Assembly (NCBI GenBank): GCA_014360755.1
Contig: JACIWX010000003.1
Location: 347,678-411,677, forward strand
Length of the DNA: 64,000 nt
Direction of reading: 5' to 3'
Source of the DNA: Chloroflexota bacterium
GTDB lineage: Bacteria; Chloroflexota; Anaerolineae; UBA2200
Every line of letters starts with the position of its first letter. The stretch's first letter is position 1. A program made the translations under genes and the position numbers. Of the stretch, positions 47,901 to 54,036 are shown piece by piece. The notes under the pieces were generated by a model. It was not told where the DNA came from. It worked only from the letters and a program-made list of their open reading frames with translations, and searched no databases.

Positions 47901-48741
47901 GAGCGCAGAGCCCATCGATGGCGGGCGGACAACGAACGGTGTGGCGCAGGCGATCATCGCCTCTGGGGCAAAGCCAGGTCCTGCTTATGTGCGTGCCTGG
48001 CCTGCAGGACGCGATACCTTCTTCACTGAGGTTTCCGTCTACTTTACGGAAGGCCCACCGGATCGCTTTGAGCCAGGGACACCGGCTGCTGAGCCACCGC
48101 GTCTGCTGGTTGGTGGAAAGCGTGCGACCATCAAGGTGCGGGTTTTGGATTGTGGTAACTATCCCGTGGCTGAGGGGACACCGGTAACCTTCACGCTTGT
48201 TTCGGGCGCAGGCACTCTGACGCCACAGACGACCAGCACAGCTAACGGTTGGGCGTATGCCACCTTGACTTCGCCGAATGAAACCGGCCGGGCGACGATC
48301 CGGGTGAGTGCAGGCGAACGCGAAGGAACAGTGATCGTCGAATACATCCCTGAAGCGCCCTTTGATATCGCCTTGACGGCTAACCCGCTGTCCATCGCTG
48401 CAAACGGCGTCTCTACCTCGACCATAGATGCGGAGATCAAGGATCGCTACGGCAACTATGTGGCAGACGGGATCGTGGTTGTCTTCTCCACCGATCTGGG
48501 TCGCTTCGAAACTGGGTCATCGTACACAACTTTTACAGGTGGCGGCAGGGCGAGGGCCGTGCTGATTTCCGGCACTGTACCCGGTATGGCGCGGGTAGCA
48601 GCGATGGCTGGGGGCAGGCGAGGCGAGACCTATGTAGACTTTTACTTCGTGCCTACGCCTACACCGACCCCCACGCGAACGCCAACGCCTACACGGCGCT
48701 GGTTCGTGCACTTGCCGGTAATCATGAAAAACCATCGCTAG
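35929..48741 (+). CDS. giant modular surface protein, 4270 residues
   Basis: The start at 35929 is chosen because GGGAGG is 8 nt upstream; ATG 35905 is an alternative. After a signal-anchor-like helix (about 29-55) come a DNRLRE domain (nt about 36170-36740), a Thr/Pro linker, a golvesin-like beta domain (36855-37310), then Big_1-type Ig domains and beta-helices. About 18 Big_1-like domains follow the pattern x-A-N-P-x-x-I-P-A-N-G-x-S/T-S-T. Three right-handed beta-helices each open with VWV(D/N)DD and close with GNWWGRN. There are two DUF11 domains (about 45115-45500 and 46465-46870). Five Big domains hold an inserted EAES-type sandwich. The last 30 residues are a short TPTPT linker and the tail FVHLPVIMKNHR. 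No enzyme motif is visible. It probably displays beta-helix and glycan-binding units far from the cell surface. Confidence 0.9.
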   Translation: MEERTLEHSPGRLQTSSLSSVHKQYAATSRSVIVSLIIFALSFAVLFAGPALVLRLMAAAVEDPMGSYIGYAPDAHAAQTTTVFQQGVYPTAGYTGTSDTYIVRWNPTNNGGTEGRLVIGQSRYWRSLLYFDLTPGSIPTGAIVNSAELILYCYDRNQVGSLDIEVYQVKRPWTELGATWQRATATDLWSIEGCDDPVTDRFPTPASVTTVSTYREFHRFDVTSIVQNWVSDPSSNKGFLLLSPTPVVIYYYASSEWPEADRRPQLVISWSSGPTPTPTPTQTTPPGPTPTQTATPTPTPTVTPAVPPVVIDNTSACYSDYPPGQWQIASGGGGYDGGYRYETTSYLTGTASFSPCLASPLPQDGVYEVQAHWSVHAARPVAVPYTIHYYGGSATVAVDQTKDANGDTVPDFSPSGWYSLGYYPFRAGTAAANGEYVELNTSSPGDTCADAVRWLLAPDQPGPPYTLTVTANPTEVPLDGISTSQIMVTVTDYVGKGVADGTMVGLTTTYGTLPYKYTEAESASVTKLGSWSTVADASASGGAYIYSDTPGDEVSWSFYGEAVSVIYATNVGGGMADVSVDGIYLTTVNFASTSSQWQVERQLAHSLTPGMHILRIRHAGGGRIWLDALRSGPVTTNGVATATLLQPAVPGTAIVHATAIGIDLIGSAPDWPHGTTTVSFPGPSEVWVDDDYCSTCYNDGHTWNYDAFSAIQSGIDRVMSGGTVHVLAGTYAESIAIAKPVNVLGVDSGAVFVVGTGTPGTRGFYINRADDVTIQGITIRDFDTGIYLRGTGPGLGPQVYNATIVYNSFESNRSYAIWGSYVYTSTICGNDITLGNHGIYLENSHGNTICYNTISQNLGVGVKLHTGNDNSIDNNEINNNQNVGIELAGQTQRNGVYGNNLHDLWWDGVLVSGTVASDVYVAANTIANTNQAWLNAAGAPPDHYHNRGGVVLMGITADSEARNNRISGASNALGNRTDAAGIYLLNNTAPITIESNLIQGGIGHGIYITACTGLPVIHGNSIYGNSLFGLNNQLATRVHAEGNWWGRNAPTFGPSTPADIRTAASAYYSPSISLTLTAAPTSIPANGVATSTITATASGGGYNILDGTWITFTSDLNTSIAPAFAAFGGGRANTVLTAGTLAGVATITGTAEPGIEGQIVTVTLTAGDPTSLSLVAVPDTVANSCDSARNRAVITATVRDVYGNPVPGIPVTFTSNILGSVFPGSVATSVTGTAVTTFTAGISLGTAVVTATAGATLTTATNITVTAGPPSVMGILANPSTLPANGVATSTITVTLRDCLAYPVPDGTMVAFTATLGTILNQEYAEAESAAVVTSTGWTPVLDGSASGGAYIRTSTAGATAYWLFRGEAVSLIYRRFSGGGVIRVRVDGGAPVVIDTNGSAAWMERVIATGLDPAVTHQIEVICQSGQIRLDAFRSGTVSNGGVARAVLRAPVLVILGPQVYTSTVYATSRLEHPVLPNLVGTTVVTFTQADIVWVNDDWAGLPNGTMVTLPPEHGSGMVTIGSDAFDTIPKGVAAVKEGGTVQVLTGTYASSVVITKTLNLLGDGNADTFIVGSGTGNGVQVERFADGVTIEGFTIRNFGYGVHLDGRSANHIDGIAFANNVITGCATGAITATYVNNGYFADNVFSNNGGLGLDLYVGDPNRIVNNQIDNIAGFGLRIRNALGTEISYNQIRDVDWNGIVVGDSCTNTLVLHNTVRTTNKVNSPSGFNEGGIVLYNTTNTTVEYNDVSDVRDAGGSTDTAGIWVGGSDADATIRYNRILYNGNDGILLWGFNAGSPPVINCNHIYGNLRFGLRNTQVTTVNAEGNWWGRNTPTTGTSAPRDIYRPPTNVDYTPWITVALTPSQPTVDAGSSAIVITATGSGGSCFILDNTPITFTSNLGLLGDPPRAVVTDTINDGQVTVLFTPGTVAGTAVITGTVPNNGVVTTTVTILPLGPASIDVTAYPNRITVGGTAAITAIVRDMYGNPVLPGTIIYFDTSLGSVLPTSGSTDPSGVVNSTLYAGTVPGIATIWAYRGSVQGFDLVEITAGPPFTITSLLANPSAIPANGLATALITATVKDQYGNLVPNGTMVGFTTTAGSLLHGYVEAESASVIQSAGWSTVADATASGGQYIQTSTSGASVRWIFRGEAVSLIYRRFGAGGTMLVRIDGAVVMTIDTSGSAAWVEQVVAANLNPSALHEIEVIQQSGTIRLDAFRSGVATMNGQATAHLTSAPLPPAVATVWVTGIDLPGVVRLASSFPTRTVMVEFLAPTEVWVDDDYCSTCPNDGHQWGFDAFDNIPDAITAVASGGTVHVADGTYTGSVSVGKPVHLDGAGSGGTTALVGTGTGNGIFVNHLGDGTTIEGFAIRKFAYGIHLAGRSANPIQGITVTGNVITGCATGAITATYVHDGYFADNALHHNNGFGFDLNTGNNNQIRNNHIYENAGFGLRLFSAAATGGNNVVALNNVYNVDWDGIRIGVGMVNTHVLSNTVSNTNRGTGGGFDSGGIALYGTTDTRVEGNTITAVQDGGGTLADTAGVGLDGGNVRPIIENNLIRNNVNHGIWLSANGYTAGGPAEIHGNSIYYNGRFGIYNNVTTAVADAEGNWWGRNSPRTSTNSAATGYDIFTGVGANVDYTPPIVLTLARAPTAIVADGVSTSNITATMRCATCIPPYNVLNGTLITFTSSMGSLGTPPVVRSTFNGEATVVLQSSTVAGRSYITATTPSAGTASTWVDFIAGAPYTITMSATPPSIWSLACAYPGYPVASTIEVTITDQFGNPCVGQPVTYTLTPGMGANLAWTTGVLDANGYHLTVLNSGNIAGTVLVTVTAGTRAQAIPVEIMPGIPRTSMDLVPLPPAIAADGVSTATIRATVYDDCQNLAYDGTMVGFVTSQGSLPYRYVEAESAEVTTSPGWTTQSHANASGGAYLETNTPGASASWSFMGSAVSVIYRRGPAGGSAQVLVDGVPHTTLSMNAGSVEWQRESVVVTGLDPLAPHTIQVHCVTGRVYLDAFRSGTTTVGGVAMAVLTSTPISTTAYITATAVDSRVPHLSLTERVTRTTTVKFERANLGITKTTDRVDVPSEEMVTFTIFYTNTGQAQGTNTVITDTLPILLDYVGSTSVPDIGPPSNPSDNVWVWRVGDLQPGAQGVITLTTRHSCQPGLGLVTNTVSIRSLTLDASVQNNNAEKAIRLVASTPFTVTVTANPSYIPVNSSSTVRITVLDRCGNPVEGSTVYITTSLGSFSAAAVMTHTTRTTDGNGQATVTIYSQSFTGMAVISATANSAIGVGYVWMNIGPAAQCVAVADPMAIPADGVSTSTITARVFDTAGYIVPDGVFVGFTTSLGSLIYEYAEDQQLTQSPPGSWDTVSDAAASGGTYISTTLNGASVSWVFYGNGVSIVYRRAPGGGWVDVAVDGNPLGAINMGGALTWRAEKVYTWAGDPTAAHFLRVTHRTGTGPVWIDAVRSGATTSGGQVMAVLTSEQTVGTATVAATAVSETVGIVPVLLPGYVDVRFDPADLVITKTVEPAGQVSIGQRITFTLRYENRGPITATNAYIEDVIHDGVINSGWLRDVFFSVMPETLVEHLHYRWDLGSLPARQSGVITFGGTVVEDQGRYWPAETVLTNTASIASLTVDSVPANNTSWITKTIVPGVPVTISLTATPHSIPVNCAVSGNSALLRAEVRDMYGNPVRNGTPVTFTTSLGGFPTVQQRVRYTTDGVATVSLNAGTVAGTAIVTAAVDSLMASTQVVFTPQSPSWITVSADPSVIAVGGATSVIEALVADACGNWVADGTAVAFSTDAGAIAPSIVGTVNGRASAVLVSGTAPVTATVIATADTVSGTTAVRFVPGEPRMSITAYPTTLPVSNTARITVTARDEFGNPVLDGTVVTFTTSWGSFVDSGITRTFTTTLGGRAFATLHSMQAGQAVVRAAIGAHEAAAIITFEPSEPWTIALTVEPELIIGCGGTALARAVVRDRYGNPVRDGTVVVFNVYPVGSAEPIDGGRTTNGVAQAIIASGAKPGPAYVRAWPAGRDTFFTEVSVYFTEGPPDRFEPGTPAAEPPRLLVGGKRATIKVRVLDCGNYPVAEGTPVTFTLVSGAGTLTPQTTSTANGWAYATLTSPNETGRATIRVSAGEREGTVIVEYIPEAPFDIALTANPLSIAANGVSTSTIDAEIKDRYGNYVADGIVVVFSTDLGRFETGSSYTTFTGGGRARAVLISGTVPGMARVAAMAGGRRGETYVDFYFVPTPTPTPTRTPTPTRRWFVHLPVIMKNHR
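37471..37824 (+). other. nested EAES-type beta-sandwich, copy 1
   Basis: Runs from YKYTEAES to WLDALRSG, inside a Big domain that begins near 37320 (VPLDGISTSQI) and resumes with NGVATATLLQ to about 37975. Core landmarks: ASGGAYI, SWSFYGEAVSVIY, DVSVDG and the closing LDALRSG. Resembles CBM6/35-like sandwiches. Confidence 0.75.
37981..40398 (+). repeat. super-module 1: beta-helix / Big / Big / Big with insert
   Basis: Beta-helix from EVWVDDDYCSTC to about 39110, then Big domains from about 39145, 39431 and 39736. The last carries nested copy 2. Same order as super-modules 2 and 3. Confidence 0.8.
39895..40239 (+). other. nested EAES-type beta-sandwich, copy 2
   Basis: Runs from EYAEAES to RLDAFRSG within the Big domain that starts near 39736 and resumes with NGGVARAVLRAP. 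It has ASGGAYIRTST and FRGEAVSLIYRRFSGGG. Confidence 0.8.
40399..42744 (+). repeat. super-module 2: beta-helix / Big / Big / Big with insert
   Basis: Beta-helix from ADIVWVNDDW to about 41460, Big domains from about 41490, 41791 and 42071, the last with nested copy 3. The helix shares the run NVITGCATGAITATYV with super-module 3, showing recent duplication. Confidence 0.8.
42241..42582 (+). other. nested EAES-type beta-sandwich, copy 3
   Basis: Runs from YVEAES to RLDAFRSG within the Big domain starting near 42071. Closest to copy 2 (both FRGEAVSLIYRRF). Confidence 0.8.
42745..45114 (+). repeat. super-module 3: beta-helix / Big / Big / Big with insert
   Basis: Beta-helix from EVWVDDDYCSTC to about 43803, Big domains from about 43835, 44136 and 44451, the last with nested copy 4. 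A DUF11 domain follows. Confidence 0.8.
44614..44967 (+). other. nested EAES-type beta-sandwich, copy 4
   Basis: Runs from YRYVEAES to YLDAFRSG in the Big domain starting near 44451. It has ASGGAYLETNTPGASASW and AVSVIYRRGPAGG. Confidence 0.8.
45961..46317 (+). other. nested EAES-type beta-sandwich, copy 5 (diverged)
   Basis: Runs from YEYAEDQQ to WIDAVRSG in the Big domain starting near 45801. The EAES opening has changed to AEDQQ, but ASGGTYIS, FYGNGVSIVYRRAPGGG and the closing strand remain. Confidence 0.75.
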
Positions 48742-48752
48742 CGAGTGAAAAA

Positions 48753-48791
48753 CACAACCTCCTGCAGGCTCAAAGCCTGCGGGAGGTTGTG
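48753..48791. terminator. strong hairpin between the two large surface protein genes
   Basis: The arms at 48753-48769 and 48775-48791 pair over 17 bp with one G-T wobble and a 5-nt loop. No T-run follows on the forward strand, though one exists on the reverse side. It may reduce read-through to the downstream gene. Confidence 0.65.
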
Positions 48792-48884
48792 AAGGGTTTA
48801 GAAAAGCCGTATCTTTGGCGCCTTTGCCACGTCATCTGGTATGGACTGTACATACCTCATCGCCACGTAGGAGGATGAATAACT

Positions 48885-51800
48885 ATGGATGACAGATTGC
48901 GAATTCTCAGGTCAGCGCTCATTTTCCTATTTCTGGTAAGCCTCCTTTTTGGAGCGCTGGCTTTTCTCCCTGCTTTGGCTCAGACATCGGAACCAGCGCA
49001 GCCTGGCGGATCTCTTGCCCCGCTCCCTGGTGACGTGTCTCAACTCTTGCGTCCATCTAATAGTGGGTATATCGTTGATGACGGTGATCCTTCGCCGTAC
49101 TTTGTGAAATCAACTACTCCAGATGGCTGGACGCTGGTTTCAGGCAGCGGAGGCTGGAACAATGACTACTTGTATGCTTTAGCTGATAATGACGGTGATC
49201 TAGCACAATGGCATCCGGATCTGCAGTCTGGTTGGTACGAAGTATGGGTGCATTATTATGCGCATTCCAACCGACGTGACGATGCAGAGTACAAAGTCTA
49301 TCATGCCGGGGGAGTAGTAACGCATCGGATCAACCAGCAACTCTTGGCCGATGGCACCCCCGCTCCTCCTGCAGGCGCCGATTCTGGTTGGGTGCGCTTG
49401 GGTACCTACCGTTTCTTGGGCAACCTGTATTTCGATTACGTACAATTAAGCGATGCGACCACCCCATCAGGTACTCCTACGCCGGGCTATGTCATTGCCG
49501 ATGCTGTAAAGTTCGCTCCACTGGAAGTGTGGGTAGATGATGATTACTATGATTGGGGCATCAACGACGGCAAATTATGGGGAGTGAACGCCTTTAACCG
49601 CATTCAAGACGGCCTGGAGGCAGTGGCGAGCAATGGAACGGTATGGGTCAAACCAGGTACGTATGTTGGCCCAATCACAATCACCAAGGGTATTACCTTG
49701 ACGAGCACAGGAGGGGCCGCTTCCACCGTGATCACAGTTGCAAATACCACAGCAGTAGATACGGCGGTACAGGTACTCGCTAGTGGCGCTACAGTGAAGG
49801 GCTTTACGATACAGAGCAATGGCGCAGAGTGGGGCATTGCTGATGAAAGCGGCGGTTTGTGGAGTTGGGAAATCGCTGATTATCGCGTAATGAATAACAT
49901 TGTCCGTGGCTTTGAAAATGGAATTGTTTTCTATCGTGCCAAAGGTGAGGTGAGTTCTAACCAGGTTTACAGCAATACTCAGAGGGGCATCTGGATACAG
50001 GAATTTCCTACCAGCGGCCCGGGTCCTACCTTTGTGCTCAGCAATACCTTGTATGGGAATGGCGGAGCCGTTGCGGACTATGATATCCAAATCCATGATT
50101 CCTATACAGGCACGAGGGTGATGGGGAACCGTATCACCGGTTCAGGGGGTGCCGCAGAGGCTGGTATCTTTGTGTACAACACCGCTGGAGACCTAGTTAT
50201 TGAGAACAATACGGTTGCTGGCTGCGCGGAAGGCGTGCTCATTTTGCAGGACAGCGGCACCGGGATTGTCCAGAAGGTGAATCTATATCGCAACGAGATC
50301 ACTGGAGGTGGGACAGGCGTTCGCGTCCGGCGCACAGGTGGGAGTGCGTCGCTGCGCCAGGTGACGATTGGGGGCAGCCTTGCCAATGCCAACCGTATTT
50401 ACAGCAACAGTGGGTATGAGGTGCGCCTGACCGGGTATGCTGCTAACATTACAGCAACTCATAACTATTGGGGAGTGTGCACATGGCGTGCAATTGAGGA
50501 CGAAATCTATCACGATTACGATTCCGCTGCGTTGGGGTTCGTTGCTTATGAGCCAGCTCTTTGTGTACCCGCTCAGATTGATGTGCAAGCGGCGCCAGGT
50601 ACCCTGCCGGCAGATGGTTTTTCAACCGCTGTCGTTACCGCTACCGCGACCGATTTCTTCGGAAATCCCGTGCCAGGCGGTACGATGATTGGGATTACTA
50701 CGACCTTAGGCAGTGTTCCCTACGCTTATGTAGAGGAGAACGATGCATCCGTATCTCAATCAGGTTTATGGGGTACCGGTTTCGATGCCTGTGCCAGTGG
50801 GGGGCAGTACATTGGCACATCAGACTCCTCGGCTAGCGTATCCTGGAACTTCACTGGCACGGCCGTCTCACTCGTGTATCTCAAGGTTCCAGGTGGTGGG
50901 CAAGCCGACGTGTTCATTGACGGCAGCACGGTTGCCAGCAAGAGGATTGACATGTCCGCTTCCCTGGCGATCCCTGAGTGGCGTGTGGAAGAAGTCATCA
51001 CCAATGCGCTGAGCGCCACAGGATCGCATACGATTACGGTGAAACCAGTCACAATCCCCATCTGGATAGATGCCTTCCGTTCGGGTGGCACGGCAGACGC
51101 GCAAGGTCGTATAGTCACTCTGCTCACCTCGGCGCCGGTGTCCGCCACCGCTACCCTGTGGGGTACGGTGTACAATGGCCGTATTATCACGGACTGCACG
51201 ATGGGTGTCCAGCCTGTGGTTACCGACACCTTTGATGTGGTCTTCCAAGGAACGAACGTGGGTATCTCGAAGAGTGCTGCGCCAAGCCAGTTGAGCCCTG
51301 GGCAGTTGGTAACCTATGTGATTACCTATACCAACGAGGGCCCAGCGCGGGCGACGAATGTTGTGATCACGGATACGCTGCCGCCTAATTTCCAGTACGT
51401 ATCCCACCGTACATCGCCCGCTCTGCCAGCACCACTGCCGAGTCCGCCTGTTACCTATATAGTGTGGAATATTGCCAGTTTGGCTCCGCGTGCAACGGGG
51501 GTTATTACCCTAGTGGCACGGCCTGACCCTGCGGCGTCTTGGCCGTCAACACCCGTTCTGAGCACCAATGCCGTGCTAATTAGCACTGGAGTCACCGACA
51601 CCAATGCTGGCAATGATCAGGCCTGGGCAGATGTTACGGTTGTGCCAAATCCTCCTGCTTTCATCACGGTTACAGCCTATCCCGGTGCGATCCCTGCCGA
51701 TGGGTCAGCAACTTCGGTCATTACTGCTGAGGTGAGGGATCAATACCATAACCCGGTCCTGGACGGGACACCAGTTACGTTCACTACTAGCCTGGCAGGC

Positions 51801-53867
51801 ACTCTGTTTCCCTCGACCGGTAGCGCGACCGGTTATGCTTCCACCACCGGTGGCTTTGCTACCATTACGCTGCGTGGGGGCACGCTGGCAGGCATGAGCA
51901 CGATCACAGCCACGGCAGGTTCAGCACGGGGGACTACAAGAGTGCAGCTCTTTGCTCTGGAGCCGTATTCAGTAGCGATCTCCGCCCATCCCTCTGTGAT
52001 CCGCGTCAGCAGGGGTGACATCACAAGCACACTGCGCATTACCGTTACGGACCGCTATGCCAATCTGGTCCATGGGGCTGCCGTTACGTTGACTACCGAT
52101 GCGGGGACGTTGCAGGCTCCTGGTGGTATTACGGGCACTGATGTCATTGTCACGACAACGAATGGCATTGCCCTCGCTGGCCTTGCTTCTGGGACTACGG
52201 TGACGACAGCAACGGTAACTGCTGCGATTACTACCACGGGGCGGCCGACGGCGACAACACAGGTGTACTTCCAAGCTGGGCTGCCATATACGATCACCTC
52301 AGAGGCTTATCCGACAACGGTGCGTGTTTGTGGAGGCGAAGCGGTGATCACTGCCGTGATCAAAGATGAGTTCGACAACTTGGTGGAGGACGGCACCCAT
52401 GTAAGTTTTGTGGTTGCTCCGGGTGAGCGGGGTGATATGTACCCCAGAGAAGGACGGACAGTGAACGGGGTGGTTAGCTCTACATTGCGCACGAAGGCGT
52501 ACCTGTTTGGGCAGCGTTTCCTGGATGTGTATATCACGGCTGGGCCCATAGGGTATCAAGTGATGCGGCCACACCATATTGACTTGGAAGTGGGCCTGGC
52601 TGCAGCCGTCTCCTTCAGGGCAGCACCATCTCCTGCCCAAGCAGGTGGTGTGCCTTCTCAGATTGAAGTGCGGGTCAGAGATTGTGCGGGCAACAGCGTG
52701 CAGGATGGGACAGCTGTTACTCTCACGAGTTCGTTGGGGACGATTACCCCCACGGTGACTACGGTCGCGAATGGGTTAGCCCTTGCAACCTTCTATCCAG
52801 GGTGCACGGTGGGTGAAGCAGTGCTCTCGGCTACCGTTGACTCGCGGACCTTTACAGGTACATTGCTCATCGAACCTGGTACGCCGTATTACGTCGTAGC
52901 GGATATTTCGCCGACGACGATCTCCAACTGCGGTGGTCGAGCGGTGGTTACCGCCACATTGCGCGATGTGTGCAACAACTTGGTCAAAGATGGCACGCCC
53001 GTGCAGTTTGCATCGCATTATGGCTACGTAAGTCTCTCCCGGTACGTAGCGTATAGCCAGAGAGGCGTTGTAACGGCGACGGTCATTGCTGACCGCAGCA
53101 AGAAGATTGAGCCGCGAGACTGGCCTACCGGCTTGGAGCAAATTGACATCACCTCACCTCCTGCTTTGTCGGACTTTGTGAACCTTTATATCCGCCCAGG
53201 TGCTCCAGAACGCATTACCGTGCTGGCAGATCCGGAAGAAATACCGATTCTTGGAGATGTCAATGGCTACAACATTACGGTAGTTGCTGCCGTGAACGAC
53301 TGCAGCAGCACACCGGTATCGGACGGCACACCGCTAAGGCTGCAGACGGATAAGGGTATTTTCCTAGAATCAGCGAGCTGGTATGTGGATCAAACGACGG
53401 TTGGGGGCATGGTTACGGTTACGCTGACCTCGCAATCTATTGCCGGCAGGGTCAACATTACGGCGACATCGGGTTCGGCGGTTGGCACAGCCAATGTCTA
53501 CTTCAAGCCCGGAGATCCATGGCGGATATCAGTGTGGCCATACCCGGCGACGATTTATGCCGATGGAAGGTCCACATCGTTGATTACGGCGCGCGTCTTT
53601 GACTACTATGATAACAATGTCGGTGCCGGTGTAACAGTAACCTTCCGTACGGACTTTGGGCATTTCCTCGGCACTGGCGACACCTGTGTAGCCACTACAA
53701 ATGAAGGAGGATACGCGTTTTGTACTCTCGTCTCTGACACGCAGCCACGTACAGCAACGGTGTTAGTCAGCACGGAGAACTTTAGGCAGGGTTATTGCTA
53801 CGTGTTCTTTGTCGCCCCACCTGAAATACGCTACTTCTATTTGCCCATGATCCTGCGCAGGAGATAG
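48885..53867 (+). CDS. large modular surface protein, 1660 residues
   Basis: A smaller relative of the preceding giant protein. AGGAGG lies 10 nt before the ATG. After a signal sequence (LIFLFLVSLLFGALAFLPAL) come a golvesin-like domain (about residues 45-215), a beta-helix (nt 49524 to about 50480), a Big domain with one nested EEND-type sandwich, a DUF11 domain (about 51250-51655) and seven further Big_1-like domains. The tail is RYFYLPMILRRR with no Thr/Pro linker before it. No catalytic motif. Its architecture repeats one super-module plus the C-terminal Ig stalk of its neighbour, so the two probably arose by duplication and act together at the cell surface. Confidence 0.9.
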   Translation: MDDRLRILRSALIFLFLVSLLFGALAFLPALAQTSEPAQPGGSLAPLPGDVSQLLRPSNSGYIVDDGDPSPYFVKSTTPDGWTLVSGSGGWNNDYLYALADNDGDLAQWHPDLQSGWYEVWVHYYAHSNRRDDAEYKVYHAGGVVTHRINQQLLADGTPAPPAGADSGWVRLGTYRFLGNLYFDYVQLSDATTPSGTPTPGYVIADAVKFAPLEVWVDDDYYDWGINDGKLWGVNAFNRIQDGLEAVASNGTVWVKPGTYVGPITITKGITLTSTGGAASTVITVANTTAVDTAVQVLASGATVKGFTIQSNGAEWGIADESGGLWSWEIADYRVMNNIVRGFENGIVFYRAKGEVSSNQVYSNTQRGIWIQEFPTSGPGPTFVLSNTLYGNGGAVADYDIQIHDSYTGTRVMGNRITGSGGAAEAGIFVYNTAGDLVIENNTVAGCAEGVLILQDSGTGIVQKVNLYRNEITGGGTGVRVRRTGGSASLRQVTIGGSLANANRIYSNSGYEVRLTGYAANITATHNYWGVCTWRAIEDEIYHDYDSAALGFVAYEPALCVPAQIDVQAAPGTLPADGFSTAVVTATATDFFGNPVPGGTMIGITTTLGSVPYAYVEENDASVSQSGLWGTGFDACASGGQYIGTSDSSASVSWNFTGTAVSLVYLKVPGGGQADVFIDGSTVASKRIDMSASLAIPEWRVEEVITNALSATGSHTITVKPVTIPIWIDAFRSGGTADAQGRIVTLLTSAPVSATATLWGTVYNGRIITDCTMGVQPVVTDTFDVVFQGTNVGISKSAAPSQLSPGQLVTYVITYTNEGPARATNVVITDTLPPNFQYVSHRTSPALPAPLPSPPVTYIVWNIASLAPRATGVITLVARPDPAASWPSTPVLSTNAVLISTGVTDTNAGNDQAWADVTVVPNPPAFITVTAYPGAIPADGSATSVITAEVRDQYHNPVLDGTPVTFTTSLAGTLFPSTGSATGYASTTGGFATITLRGGTLAGMSTITATAGSARGTTRVQLFALEPYSVAISAHPSVIRVSRGDITSTLRITVTDRYANLVHGAAVTLTTDAGTLQAPGGITGTDVIVTTTNGIALAGLASGTTVTTATVTAAITTTGRPTATTQVYFQAGLPYTITSEAYPTTVRVCGGEAVITAVIKDEFDNLVEDGTHVSFVVAPGERGDMYPREGRTVNGVVSSTLRTKAYLFGQRFLDVYITAGPIGYQVMRPHHIDLEVGLAAAVSFRAAPSPAQAGGVPSQIEVRVRDCAGNSVQDGTAVTLTSSLGTITPTVTTVANGLALATFYPGCTVGEAVLSATVDSRTFTGTLLIEPGTPYYVVADISPTTISNCGGRAVVTATLRDVCNNLVKDGTPVQFASHYGYVSLSRYVAYSQRGVVTATVIADRSKKIEPRDWPTGLEQIDITSPPALSDFVNLYIRPGAPERITVLADPEEIPILGDVNGYNITVVAAVNDCSSTPVSDGTPLRLQTDKGIFLESASWYVDQTTVGGMVTVTLTSQSIAGRVNITATSGSAVGTANVYFKPGDPWRISVWPYPATIYADGRSTSLITARVFDYYDNNVGAGVTVTFRTDFGHFLGTGDTCVATTNEGGYAFCTLVSDTQPRTATVLVSTENFRQGYCYVFFVAPPEIRYFYLPMILRRR
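50721..51086 (+). other. nested beta-sandwich, copy 6 (in the smaller surface protein)
   Basis: Runs from YAYVEEND to WIDAFRSG, inside the Big domain starting near 50570 (LPADGFSTAVVTA) and resuming with AQGRIVTLLTSAP. It has CASGGQYI, SWNFTGTAVSLVY and DVFIDG. Confidence 0.78.
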
Positions 53868-53890
53868 CGGGCGATCCTTCGCAACGGCAC

Positions 53891-53929
53891 ACAGGGCCTC
53901 GTCTTTACCTTTGGCGAGGCCCTGTTTTT
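53891..53929 (+). terminator. intrinsic terminator after the 1660-residue protein gene
   Basis: ACAGGGCCTCG (53891-53901) pairs with CGAGGCCCTGT (53915-53925) and is followed by TTTTT. Clear Rho-independent form. Confidence 0.92.
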
Positions 53930-54036
53930 ATGCGTGACATGACAGGGCGAGGATATAACCACCAGGCGGTGTACTCGTTTTAGGCGATTGGACGCAGTCA
54001 ATCGGGCCAGACGAAGGGATTAGCTAAGGAGGAGAA

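Noticed and set aside
48652..48741. LPXTG-like sortase signal at the end of the giant protein
   Set aside because: The LP motif is within 10 residues of the end, lacks Thr-Gly, a membrane helix and a basic tail, and no sortase gene is seen.
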